64,000 nucleotides of DNA from Zunongwangia profunda SM-A87 (lineage in GTDB: Bacteria > Bacteroidota > Bacteroidia > Flavobacteriales > Flavobacteriaceae), in contig NC_014041.1 in the NCBI RefSeq assembly GCF_000023465.1, positions 248,001 through 312,000 of the forward strand, in the 5' to 3' direction. A program made the translations under genes and the position numbers. The notes beneath the pieces were generated by a model. The model searched no databases. It saw only the letters and a list, made by a program, of their open reading frames with translations, and had not been told where the DNA came from. This document shows positions 26,037-34,783 of this stretch, piece after piece (positions within the stretch are counted from its first letter, which is position 1; each line of letters begins with the position of its first letter).

Positions 26037-29000
26037 TTATACAAACCGAAGGGAAATCGCTTTGTTTGTATAAACGAGGATTTTTTTATCGATTTGGTAT
26101 CCCATATTGGAAAGCGTTTCGCCATAGTTATTGATCTGGCGTTCATGTTTTGTATCAAACGCCCCAGTTTTATAATCGATGATGCTTACCAAATGCTCTT
26201 TAAAGTTTAATCGGTCTGGGCGTAATCGTTCGCCACTTTTAGTAATAATCTCTCTTTCGTTATCATTTTTTACGGTTTCAGAAAAATAAACTTCCAGCTC
26301 TGGATGGGTAATGATACTATTCAGTATATTTTCAATGGTCTCAGAAACTTCTTCAGCAATAATTCCGTTAGCGATCGCATTTTTTAATACCGGTTTTAGA
26401 TCTTTTTCGGTATTAATTTCTGCCAATAGATCATGGATGATTTCCCCTTTTTCGATAGCTTCCTGTTGTTTGGTATCCCATAAGCTACCTGATCGCGTGA
26501 CGATATTTACAGCATGGTTTTGTGTGGCTGAAGAATAAAAATGTTGCAGGGTGATCCCCAGGTTTTCTATCTCTTTGGAAGTTGGCGGTTCCATTTCTCC
26601 AAATTCGTAACTTTTTTGCTCATCTTTCCAAAGCTTATTCTGTTTTAGATAACCGATGAGTAGGCCTGAAGTTTTTGATGCACTTTCGTTGCCATTTCTA
26701 TCCAGATCGAGTTTCGATAAGATATAGAGCTGTTTTACCGGACGTGTACAGGCTACATATAACACGTTAAGTGTATCCAATTCATTTTGAAAAAGTAATT
26801 GTGTGTACAAAGCATCGGGAATTTCGCCCCAATTTTCCATTTTAGAGGAAGCGTTAATATAGCTTACGGGAATATCGTTTAGATGTTCATCGTTGGGTAC
26901 CCAAAGCGAGTCTTTACGGGTGTCTTTAAAGTCGGAATTCGCAAAAGGATAGATCACGATAGGGAATTCCAGACCCTTTGCTTTATGGATGGTCATGATG
27001 GTCACCGCGTTTTCCTGTTGTGGAGCTATAATACTGAGCTTATCGTTTTCCTGCTCCCAGATTTCTAAAAATCCCTGAATCCCTTCGGTATCTTTTTGTG
27101 TGGTTTCGTAAACGAAATCCAGGAAAAACTGAATGTAGGCGTTAGAATCTTTTACCAGACCAAAACTTCTAATTATGTATTCGCAGCTTTCGTAAACCGA
27201 ATATTCATTTAAAAAATCCAGATTAAAATCGAATTCAAATTCCTGTAACCAAGTAAAAAAGTTGTTACCGTTCTCTTTTATTTTTTCTGAAATTACCGCA
27301 TGTGGATCTTTAAGTGATAATAAATATTCCTGAATAAAAGCGAAAATGGATAATTTAAGCTCGTTATTTTCAGGAGTGATCGAGAACTTTAAAAGGTTGC
27401 ATATAAAGTGAACTTCAGGTGATCTTGAAATCAATAAGGTTTCAGATGAAACCACATCGATTTCCTTTTCATTTAAGGTGGATGCAATAGCCACGCCTTC
27501 AGATTTTCTTCTGGTAAGAATACAAATGTCGGCTCGTTTAAAACCTTTAGTATCGAGATTGTTTATGATTTCGATTACTTTTTCAGGATAAACCTCCTGT
27601 TCTTCCTCACGATTTTCAGCTTCAATAAAACTGATATTTACATAGCCCGAACCAGATTTTTTAGGATTTTGGGCACTTTGTTTAAATAAATTGCTGTATT
27701 GAGGATGACCAAGAAAGTCGGCCGCATACCCAAAAAAGCGGTTATTGAAATTTACAATTTCAGCAGCACTTCTATAATTATCGGGCAAATTATAGACCTG
27801 TTTCTGGATCTGAAAAGGATTGCCCTCGTTACTTAAATCAATAAACTGTTCAGCTTTACCGCCACGCCATCGATAAATCGATTGTTTGGCGTCACCTACC
27901 AGCATCAAACTGGAGGTTTCGTTAGGTAAAGATTCCATAGAGAGTTTATTGTCGATAAGTGGGATTAAGTTTTCCCATTGCATTTGCGAGGTATCCTGAA
28001 ATTCGTCTATAAAATAATTCTGATAGCGCTCGCCCAACCGCTCGTAAATAAAAGGTGCCGGTTGGTCTTTAACCTGCGCGCTAATCATGGGGTTAAATTC
28101 TGAAATCAGTAAAATTTGACGTTCTTCTTTTATTTGCTGAATTTCCCGATTTAAGGCGTTTAATAAAGAAAGTTGCGTGAGGCGTTTACCAATTTCAGTA
28201 TAAAATTCTAAGCTAAAAAATAGTTTTTTTGTGTGAATGAATAAATCCAGAATTTGAGGCTGAATAGCCTCGCCAAGTGCCATTTTACCTTTTTTGAGGG
28301 GTAAAATGCCTTCATTTTCCATTTTTTCTACCCACTTAGAGCTGAAGTTTGGAGATTCGTTGGCTCTAAGCTTTAAAAAATGCTTAGGTAGATATTGTCC
28401 GCTAAAATCTGTAGCATCAATGCCGCTATTAGTAATCAACTCAAAAAATTGATCTGCTTTTTGTGCAATTTCTGCCTGATTATTTGTGATTTGTTGTTTT
28501 AGTTTTTTTCTGAAGGTTTCAAAATCTTGCAGGGTTTTTGGCTGCAATTGTTGTAGATAAAATTGATTGTTTTCATTTACGAGAAGCTTGGCAATTTCCA
28601 GCAGATCTCTACCAATATCCCAACTTTTATCATCGTCGGCTTTGCTTAGGGAAAAATCGACCAGCACTTTGGTGAGTTTTTCGTCTTTTCCAGTACGGTT
28701 TATTAATCGGTCTACTGCTTCATTCAGGATCTTATCGGTATCCAGCTCAACTTCAAAATTTACGGGTAATCCAAGGTCTTTAGCAAAAGTGCGCAATACA
28801 CGATGTGTGAAGCCATCGATCGTAGAAACTTCGAAAGCTGCATAATTATGGATAATATTCTTTAAAATCGCTACTGATTTTTCCTGAATTTCTTCCTTGG
28901 AATGAGCTGTTTCTTTAGCTACAGCCTCTAAGAGCGCTTTAGAACTTTCTGGAACGGGCTTTTTTGTAAATGCATAAAGACTTTCTACAATACGCGTTTT

Positions 29001-29159
29001 CATCTCGTGAACCGCCTTATTTGTAAAGGTAATCGCTAGGATATTTTTATAAGTATCGGTTTTCCCCGATTTAAAAAGTAAGCTTAAATAAGATTTTACC
29101 AGGGTAAAGGTTTTCCCTGATCCTGCCGAAGCGTTGTATATAGTGAAGTTATTAGCCAA
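26037..29159 (-). CDS. AddA-like UvrD/Rep family helicase-nuclease
   Basis: A 1040-residue superfamily 1A DNA helicase with a C-terminal RecB-type nuclease. Walker A is ASAGSGKT (residues 10-17), motif II is DEFQDTSQMQW, and motif III is GDAKQSIYRWRGG. Motif VI lies in NVLYVACTRPVKQLY. The nuclease core near the C-terminus is IIDYKTGAF. The pairing with an AddB-like nuclease at 20399-23140 supports an AddAB-type complex for double-strand-break resection. The helicase gene is transcribed toward kbl. Confidence 0.88.
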   Translation of the reverse strand: MANNFTIYNASAGSGKTFTLVKSYLSLLFKSGKTDTYKNILAITFTNKAVHEMKTRIVESLYAFTKKPVPESSKALLEAVAKETAHSKEEIQEKSVAILKNIIHNYAAFEVSTIDGFTHRVLRTFAKDLGLPVNFEVELDTDKILNEAVDRLINRTGKDEKLTKVLVDFSLSKADDDKSWDIGRDLLEIAKLLVNENNQFYLQQLQPKTLQDFETFRKKLKQQITNNQAEIAQKADQFFELITNSGIDATDFSGQYLPKHFLKLRANESPNFSSKWVEKMENEGILPLKKGKMALGEAIQPQILDLFIHTKKLFFSLEFYTEIGKRLTQLSLLNALNREIQQIKEERQILLISEFNPMISAQVKDQPAPFIYERLGERYQNYFIDEFQDTSQMQWENLIPLIDNKLSMESLPNETSSLMLVGDAKQSIYRWRGGKAEQFIDLSNEGNPFQIQKQVYNLPDNYRSAAEIVNFNNRFFGYAADFLGHPQYSNLFKQSAQNPKKSGSGYVNISFIEAENREEEQEVYPEKVIEIINNLDTKGFKRADICILTRRKSEGVAIASTLNEKEIDVVSSETLLISRSPEVHFICNLLKFSITPENNELKLSIFAFIQEYLLSLKDPHAVISEKIKENGNNFFTWLQEFEFDFNLDFLNEYSVYESCEYIIRSFGLVKDSNAYIQFFLDFVYETTQKDTEGIQGFLEIWEQENDKLSIIAPQQENAVTIMTIHKAKGLEFPIVIYPFANSDFKDTRKDSLWVPNDEHLNDIPVSYINASSKMENWGEIPDALYTQLLFQNELDTLNVLYVACTRPVKQLYILSKLDLDRNGNESASKTSGLLIGYLKQNKLWKDEQKSYEFGEMEPPTSKEIENLGITLQHFYSSATQNHAVNIVTRSGSLWDTKQQEAIEKGEIIHDLLAEINTEKDLKPVLKNAIANGIIAEEVSETIENILNSIITHPELEVYFSETVKNDNEREIITKSGERLRPDRLNFKEHLVSIIDYKTGAFDTKHERQINNYGETLSNMGYQIDKKILVYTNKAISLRFV

Positions 29160-29411
29160 AATTGTGAGTAAATTACCTTAGAGCAAGCCCATGAGGTATG
29201 TATTAGAAAAATATCTTTTTATTTTGAGGCAAGCCTCTGGGCATTTAATCTCTATTATTGAGTAAAAAAATGCGATTTAAAGGTAAGGTAAAATTGATTT
29301 TATAAAAGCATAAGCTTTTAAGTATATTATAACATTTAAATGTTTCCATTGCACGGGTTAATACTTAAATTTGAGTGAATTTATTACTAATCGCTAAAAA
29401 AATATAAGACT
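29160..29411. other. Divergent intergenic region between the helicase and sod genes
   Basis: A 252-nt AT-rich stretch. It carries the sod promoter at 29366-29373. The promoter of the helicase gene is not evident. No other structure was recognised. Confidence 0.5.
29366..29373 (+). promoter_or_regulatory. -7 element for the superoxide dismutase gene
   Basis: TAAATTTG matches the -7 consensus exactly, 38 nt before the ATG. The best -33 candidate is a degenerate TTTC/ATTG. Confidence 0.5.
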
Positions 29412-30020
29412 ATGGCATTTGCGTTACCAGAGCTTAAATACGCATTCGATGCGTTAGAGCCACATATAGATGCAAAAACAATGGAAATTCACCATGATAA
29501 ACATCATGCTGGATATACTACAAAATTGAATAATGCAATCGAAGGGACTGATCTTGAAGGTAAAACTATCGAGAATATCCTTAAAAATCTAGACTTATCT
29601 AATAGCGCTGTTCGAAATAACGGTGGTGGTTTTTATAATCACTCCTTATTTTGGGAAGTGATGTCTCCAGACGGAGGAGGGAAGCCAGAAGGTGAATTAG
29701 CAGAGGCTATTGATACTGCTTTTGGTTCTTTTGATGCTTTTAAAGAAGAATTTTCTAATGCTGCAGCCGGCCAGTTTGGATCGGGTTGGGCATGGTTATG
29801 TGTTCACGATGGTGGAAAATTAGAAATCTGCTCTACGCCAAATCAGGATAATCCATTGATGCCTGAAGTAGGGTGTGGCGGGACTCCGATATTAGGATTA
29901 GATGTTTGGGAGCATGCTTACTACCTAAACTATCAGAATAAGCGTCCGGCTTACATCGATGCATTCTTTAATGTGATTGATTGGAAAGAAGTAGCAAGTC
30001 GCTATGCAAAAGAAAAATAG
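29412..30020 (+). CDS. sodA: Superoxide dismutase, Fe/Mn family
   Basis: A 202-residue cytoplasmic dismutase converting superoxide to hydrogen peroxide and oxygen. Metal ligands are the His in MEIHHDKHH, the His in YNHSLFW, and Asp/His in LDVWEHAYY. The [10 protein letters not shown] segment and the Gln in STPNQDNPL, which hydrogen-bonds the solvent ligand, follow the Mn-type pattern, so Mn or cambialistic use is more likely than strict Fe. Monocistronic, with a terminator. Confidence 0.93.
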   Translation: MAFALPELKYAFDALEPHIDAKTMEIHHDKHHAGYTTKLNNAIEGTDLEGKTIENILKNLDLSNSAVRNNGGGFYNHSLFWEVMSPDGGGKPEGELAEAIDTAFGSFDAFKEEFSNAAAGQFGSGWAWLCVHDGGKLEICSTPNQDNPLMPEVGCGGTPILGLDVWEHAYYLNYQNKRPAYIDAFFNVIDWKEVASRYAKEK

Positions 30021-30050
30021 TTAAGTAATTAATTGTTAAAGTTCGAAAGG

Positions 30051-30076
30051 GGCTGTTCGTAAGAACGGCCTTTTTT
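30051..30076 (+). terminator. Terminator after sod
   Basis: The stem GGCTGTTC / GAACGGCC around a 4-nt loop is followed by TTTTTT. Confidence 0.85.
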
Positions 30077-30130
30077 GATTTTTATAGTTTTGAAGGAATA
30101 ATTTCGAAATTTAAGAAAGTATAGAAAAAT

Positions 30131-30160
30131 AAAAAAGGTGGATTGTTATCCACCTTTTTT
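30131..30160. terminator. Bidirectional terminator between sod and purF-like gene
   Basis: A perfect 13-bp stem AAAAAAGGTGGAT / ATCCACCTTTTTT with a 4-nt loop. It lies about 120 nt past the end of the convergent purF-like gene and can stop transcripts from both sides. Confidence 0.85.
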
Positions 30161-30283
30161 GCCCCAAATCTACCATGAACTTAACCTACTTAAATTTTAT
30201 GGCAAGACTAATATAGATATAATGTCTGTTCGTTTAAAAACTTTTAGATGAAAGACTTATAAAAATAGTTGAAATACACACTT

Positions 30284-32182
30284 TTAATATGCTCTGTCTT
30301 TATTTCCTTCAAAAAAGTTAATATATGCCCTGTTTACAACTCGGTTACCACCAGGGGTTGGATAGTCTCCGGTAAAATACCAGTCCCCAAGGTTTTTAGG
30401 GCAGGCTTTATGCAAATTATCTACCGATTGATAAATCACTTTTACACTGGCCTCTACAGTTGGCTCACTTAAAAGCTCTGATATCTTTGCTGAAATCTGC
30501 TCGTCTGTAAATGGTTCGTAAATCTCTTTTACAAAATTTTGTACGTCTTTATCTTTTAGGTTTACCTGTTGTTTACATTTTTCATAAACCTCTTCAACCA
30601 GTTTGTAATTGTTGTCGTCTTTTAGTAATTCTAAAGCTGCCCTAAAAGCAACAAGATCTTCCAGGCGTGCCATATCAATTCCGTAGCAATCGGGATAGCG
30701 AATTTGCGGAGCCGAAGAAACCACCACAATTTGTTTTGGATTAAGACGATCCATCATTTTGATGATACTTTTCTTGAGGGTTGTACCTCTTACAATACTA
30801 TCATCTATAATTACCAGGTTATCTTCTTTTTTGATCACACCATAAGTCACGTCATATACATGGGCTACAAGATCATCACGGCTGCTGTCCTCTGTAATAA
30901 AAGTTCGTAGTTTTACGTCTTTTATTGCAATCTTTTCTGTTCTTAGACGGTGAGCCAGGATTTCCTGTAAACGTTCATCAGTTAAGGTGTCTTTTTCCGC
31001 TAAAATCGCTTCGTTCTTTTGCCGGCTTAATTCGTCCTGGGCGGCTTCTACCATTCCGTAGAAAGAAGTTTCGGCGGTGTTCGGTATAAAAGAAAATACC
31101 GTATTTATGGTGTCATAGTTAATGGCCTTAAGAACCTCAGGCATTAATAATCTCCCTAACATTTTTCGTTCTTTGTAAATTTCAGCATCACTTCCCCTAG
31201 AGAAATAAATACGCTCAAAAGAGCATGCTTTTCGCTCTAAAGGTTCAATGATTTTGGTGATCGAAACATTACCGTTCTTTTTGGTAATAATGGCATGGCC
31301 AGGATCTAATTCTTTAATGTCTTCAAAATTTAAATTGAAGACAGTTTGTATTACGGGGCGTTCTGAAGCTACGACAACTACCTCGTCATCTTTGTAATAA
31401 TAGCAGGGGCGAATTCCTGAAGGATCGCGAAGTACGAAAGAATCGCCATGTCCCATAAGTCCGGCCATCGCATAACCGCCGTCCCAGTCCTTAGAAGACT
31501 TTTTAAGGATTTTGGCAACGTTAAGCTGTTCTGCAATATGGGGAGAGGCCTGTTGTTTGGTATAGCCTTCTTTCTTTAGTTTTTTGTATAACTTTCTAAC
31601 TTCAGAATCTAAGAAATGACCAATTTTTTCCATTATGGTCACCGTATCTGCCTTTTCTTTTGGATGTTGCCCAAGTTCTACCAGGTTGTTAAAAAGCTGG
31701 TTTACATTGGTCATATTAAAGTTTCCCGCAACAATAAGGTTACGGTGCATCCAGTTGTTTTGCCTTAAGAAAGGATGAACACTTTCAATACTGTTTTTCC
31801 CAAAAGTACCATAACGAACGTGCCCCAGAAAAAGTTCTCCTAAATAAGGGATCTTTCTTTTTTGAAGCGCAACATCATCGGCATATTCAGGATGCTCTTT
31901 CATCTCGTCATTAATACGCTGATTTATCTGCTCAAAAATATCCTGAATTGGCTGCGATTGGTTAGAACGAATCCTGCTTATATAACGCTCGCCAGGTTGT
32001 ACATTAAGTTTTATACTTGCAAAACCAGCACCATCCTGCCCGCGGTTGTGCTGTTTTTCCATTAGCAGGTACATTTTATTTACGCCGTAAAAAGCGGTAC
32101 CGTATTTTTCTTTGTAATATTCAAGTGGTTTTAACAGTCTAACCTGTGCAATTCCACACTCGTGTTTAATGGCGTCACTCAT
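30284..32182 (-). CDS. PurF-type amidophosphoribosyltransferase (class II glutamine amidotransferase)
   Basis: A 632-residue protein with an N-terminal Ntn glutaminase domain and a C-terminal phosphoribosyltransferase domain. Cys9 in HECGIA would be the nucleophile if residues 1-8 were removed. The PRPP-binding motif VIIDDSIVRGTTL is intact. PurF makes phosphoribosylamine, the first step of purine synthesis, and purN lies on the same strand at 33784-34383, which supports a purine role. It is longer than E. coli-type PurF (about 505 aa), with extra sequence in the glutaminase domain and at the C-terminus, as in a Bacteroidota-specific paralogue. Whether it is the only PurF cannot be known. Confidence 0.85.
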   Translation of the reverse strand: MSDAIKHECGIAQVRLLKPLEYYKEKYGTAFYGVNKMYLLMEKQHNRGQDGAGFASIKLNVQPGERYISRIRSNQSQPIQDIFEQINQRINDEMKEHPEYADDVALQKRKIPYLGELFLGHVRYGTFGKNSIESVHPFLRQNNWMHRNLIVAGNFNMTNVNQLFNNLVELGQHPKEKADTVTIMEKIGHFLDSEVRKLYKKLKKEGYTKQQASPHIAEQLNVAKILKKSSKDWDGGYAMAGLMGHGDSFVLRDPSGIRPCYYYKDDEVVVVASERPVIQTVFNLNFEDIKELDPGHAIITKKNGNVSITKIIEPLERKACSFERIYFSRGSDAEIYKERKMLGRLLMPEVLKAINYDTINTVFSFIPNTAETSFYGMVEAAQDELSRQKNEAILAEKDTLTDERLQEILAHRLRTEKIAIKDVKLRTFITEDSSRDDLVAHVYDVTYGVIKKEDNLVIIDDSIVRGTTLKKSIIKMMDRLNPKQIVVVSSAPQIRYPDCYGIDMARLEDLVAFRAALELLKDDNNYKLVEEVYEKCKQQVNLKDKDVQNFVKEIYEPFTDEQISAKISELLSEPTVEASVKVIYQSVDNLHKACPKNLGDWYFTGDYPTPGGNRVVNRAYINFFEGNKDRAY

Positions 32183-32280
32183 AGTTGTATTGTTGCTCCT
32201 TGTGGGATTTGTTTACTCGATAACCGAGATTAAAATATTAATATATACTAAGCGATATCCTTACTTTTATCTTAGTAACA

Positions 32281-32303
32281 AAAAAGCCCTGAAATTACAG
32301 GGC
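32281..32303 (-). terminator. Terminator downstream of the PfkB kinase gene
   Basis: On the minus strand, GCCCTG and CAGGGC pair across a 6-nt loop and are followed by TTTTTT. It separates the kinase gene from the purF-like gene. Confidence 0.75.
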
Positions 32304-32311
32304 GTGTTTCT

Positions 32312-33235
32312 TTATTTTAGTGCTATTTTGAACTGTGTGAGTTTTTTAAATTCTTCCAGCCGCATATTTATATCTTCCTTCGACAGGTTTTTCATGCGCT
32401 CGGTTCCAAATTTCTCTACGCAAAACGAAGCGAGATTTGAACCATAAATTATCGCATTTTTTAAATTTTCGAAAGAAATATCATCTGTGTGAGCTAAATA
32501 ACCAATAAAACCACCAGCAAATGTATCTCCTGCTCCGGTTGGATCAAAAACTTCTTCTAAAGGTAAAGCAGGAGCAAAGAATACTTTTTCTTTATGGAAA
32601 AGTAAGGCACCGTGCTCTCCTTTCTTAATAACCACATATTCTGGTCCCATTTTTTCAATCTCACGGGCAGCTTTTACTAATGAATATTCTCCGGAAAGTT
32701 GTCTAGCTTCTTCATCATTAATAGTAATAACATCTACTTTAGCGATTACCTTTTTCAAATCTTCCAGGGTATTGTCCATCCAAAAGTTCATGGTGTCTAA
32801 TACCACAAGTTTTGGATTTTTTACCTGATCCAGTACACTTAGTTGTACTAAAGGATGCAAGTTTCCAAGCATCACATATTCAGCGTCTTTATAGACTTCA
32901 GGAACTACCGGGTTAAAATCTGCAAGCACATTAAGTTGCGTGTCTAAGGTGTCTCTGGAATTTAAATCGTTATGATATCTGCCGCTCCAAAAAAATGTCT
33001 TTCCATTTTCAACAATTTCGATACCGTCTATATTGATGTTTTTTGAAGAAAGAAGATCCAGATATTTTTGAGGGAAGTCACCGCCAACTACAGAGACTAT
33101 TGCACTATCTACATTAAAGTTTGCGGCCGAGAGGCCAATGTAAGTTCCTGCACCACCAAGAATTTTATCGGTTTTTCCAAAAGGAGTTTCGATAGCATCA
33201 AAGGCTACAGTTCCTACAATAACTAGTTTGCTCAT
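32312..33235 (-). CDS. PfkB-family sugar/nucleoside kinase
   Basis: A 307-residue ribokinase-like kinase. The C-terminal signature DPTGAGDTFAGGFIGYLA (catalytic Asp in GAGD) and the N-terminal GGAGTYIGLSAANF are present. ATG at 33235 (MSKLVIVG) is chosen over an upstream ATG at 33247, because it begins right at the first beta-strand. The substrate (sugar, adenosine or other) is not determined. It is placed between purine genes, and a nucleoside kinase would fit, but this is inference. Confidence 0.86.
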   Translation of the reverse strand: MSKLVIVGTVAFDAIETPFGKTDKILGGAGTYIGLSAANFNVDSAIVSVVGGDFPQKYLDLLSSKNINIDGIEIVENGKTFFWSGRYHNDLNSRDTLDTQLNVLADFNPVVPEVYKDAEYVMLGNLHPLVQLSVLDQVKNPKLVVLDTMNFWMDNTLEDLKKVIAKVDVITINDEEARQLSGEYSLVKAAREIEKMGPEYVVIKKGEHGALLFHKEKVFFAPALPLEEVFDPTGAGDTFAGGFIGYLAHTDDISFENLKNAIIYGSNLASFCVEKFGTERMKNLSKEDINMRLEEFKKLTQFKIALK

Positions 33236-33318
33236 AATTGCATTCAAAAATTATGCTGCAAATATACGGTTTGTTTTTCAAGCTGTAAACCAAAAGTTAA
33301 ATTAGACGATGAGGACGG

Positions 33319-33780
33319 TTAATTTTTAAAGCCTGTATCTTCTAATAATTCTTTTTCTTTGGAGGCTTTAACGGCCAGCGCATCACATCTTTCGTTTTGA
33401 GGGTGGTTGTTATGTCCTTTAATCCAGGTAAATACAATTTGATGTTTCCTGTACTCTTTTAAGAAGTCTTTCCAGAGATCTGCATTCTTACGATCTTTGA
33501 AGTTTTTTTTCTCCCAGCCAAAAACCCATTTTTTTTCTACTGCATCTACAACGTATTTCGAGTCGGTAAACACTCTAATGTTAAGATTAGGCTTTTTAAG
33601 TTTTTTTAGCGCTTCGATCACCGCTAAAAGTTCCATGCGATTGTTAGTGGTGTGCTTAAAGCCCTGTGCAAATTCTTTTTTGTAGGATTTGCCAACCCAT
33701 TCCATTACGATGCCATAACCACCTGGCCCTGGATTGCCACGGGCAGCGCCATCAGTATAAATTCGAACCTGTTCCTGCAA
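33319..33780 (-). CDS. rnhA: Ribonuclease HI
   Basis: A 153-residue enzyme that degrades RNA in RNA-DNA hybrids. The DEDD catalytic residues are visible: Asp10 in IYTDGAARGNPGPGG, Glu in NNRMELLA, Asp in FTDSKY, and Asp in NERCDALA. The start codon is TTG at 33780, 3 nt after the purN stop (TAAGCATTG), so the two genes are coupled. A C-terminal extension of about ten residues beyond the E. coli length is seen. Confidence 0.93.
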   Translation of the reverse strand: MQEQVRIYTDGAARGNPGPGGYGIVMEWVGKSYKKEFAQGFKHTTNNRMELLAVIEALKKLKKPNLNIRVFTDSKYVVDAVEKKWVFGWEKKNFKDRKNADLWKDFLKEYRKHQIVFTWIKGHNNHPQNERCDALAVKASKEKELLEDTGFKN

Positions 33781-33783
33781 TGC

Positions 33784-34383
33784 TTAGGAGTCTTTTTTTA
33801 ATAATTGTTCGATCACCATAGGAAAATGATGATGCTCTAATTCATGAATTTTTGAAGCTAAACTTTCTGGAGAGTCATGTTCTTCTATGATAGTCTTAGC
33901 CTGGAAGATGTGCTCACCTTCATCATAATGTTCATTAACAAAATGAATCGTGATACCACTTTCTTTCTCTTTATTAGTAATGATGGCTTCGTGTACCCGC
34001 ATACCATACATCCCTTTGCCACCATAATTAGGTAATAAAGCAGGATGCACATTAATAATACGGTTTGGGAAATTTTCAATTATATTTTTAGGAACCATCC
34101 ATAAAAATCCAGCTAAAATAATAAGATCTGGATCGATATCTTTTAATACATGAAGTACATCATTAGAATGATAAAAGGAATCTCTATCAAAATGTAATGC
34201 CTGTACATCTAAATCGTAAGCGCGACGCAAAACTCTGGCGTTTCTTTTGTTCGAGAAGACCGCTACTACCTTAATATTTTCAGAATTTTCGAAATAGCGT
34301 ATAATATTTTCAGTATTTGATCCTGATCCCGAAGCAAATATGACGATTTTTCTTACGTTATTATTTTTTGGTTGATCACTCAA
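33784..34383 (-). CDS. purN: Phosphoribosylglycinamide formyltransferase
   Basis: A 199-residue enzyme of purine synthesis (10-formyl-THF to GAR). The N-terminal GSGSNTENIIRYF binds phosphate. The catalytic Asn and His lie in INVHPALLPNYGGKG, and the catalytic Asp in NEHYDEGEHIF. TTG at 34383 is the only plausible start. It forms a short operon with rnhA. Confidence 0.92.
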   Translation of the reverse strand: MSDQPKNNNVRKIVIFASGSGSNTENIIRYFENSENIKVVAVFSNKRNARVLRRAYDLDVQALHFDRDSFYHSNDVLHVLKDIDPDLIILAGFLWMVPKNIIENFPNRIINVHPALLPNYGGKGMYGMRVHEAIITNKEKESGITIHFVNEHYDEGEHIFQAKTIIEEHDSPESLASKIHELEHHHFPMVIEQLLKKDS

Positions 34384-34493
34384 AACAAGGCTGTTAACAA
34401 TTATTAGGAGATAAAGTTAACCTCTTTCATCGAAAAATATGTAAATTACCTTCACATTTTTAAAGTAAAAATCGGTTTTAAAATAAAGTTTTT

Positions 34494-34501
34494 TATTTTT
34501 G
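34494..34501 (+). promoter_or_regulatory. -7 element for acpP-fabF-rnc
   Basis: TATTTTTG matches the -7 consensus, 29 nt before the acpP ATG. A T-rich -33 region (GGTTTTA) precedes it. Confidence 0.55.
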
Positions 34502-34530
34502 CCACCTAATCAAAATTAAAATAAAATATT

Positions 34531-34767
34531 ATGTCTGACATTGCATCAAGAGTAAAAGCGATTATCGTTGACAAATTAGGTGTTGATGAGAACGAAGTTG
34601 TTAATGAAGCAAGCTTCACCAACGACTTAGGTGCTGATTCATTAGATACTGTGGAATTAATCATGGAATTCGAAAAAGAATTCGATATTCAAATTCCAGA
34701 CGACCAGGCTGAAAATATCGCAACAGTTGGTCAAGCAATTTCTTATATTGAAGACGCGAAAAAATAA
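34531..34767 (+). CDS. acpP: Acyl carrier protein
   Basis: A 78-residue acidic four-helix protein that carries fatty-acid intermediates. The phosphopantetheine site is Ser37 in [10 protein letters not shown]. Length and sequence match AcpP. fabF follows 16 nt downstream and rnc after that, the usual acpP-fabF-rnc order. Confidence 0.97.
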   Translation: MSDIASRVKAIIVDKLGVDENEVVNEASFTNDLGADSLDTVELIMEFEKEFDIQIPDDQAENIATVGQAISYIEDAKK

Positions 34768-34783
34768 AAATTAAAAGAACCAT

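Noticed and set aside
20399..29159. Nuclease and helicase genes as part of a defence island
   Set aside because: The two match AddB- and AddA-like repair subunits, and the genes between them (ompA, kbl) are housekeeping; no defence partner is present.
30051..30160. Two hairpins as a possible riboswitch or small RNA between sod and the purF-like gene
   Set aside because: Each is a simple stem with a T-run, typical of terminators of two convergent genes.
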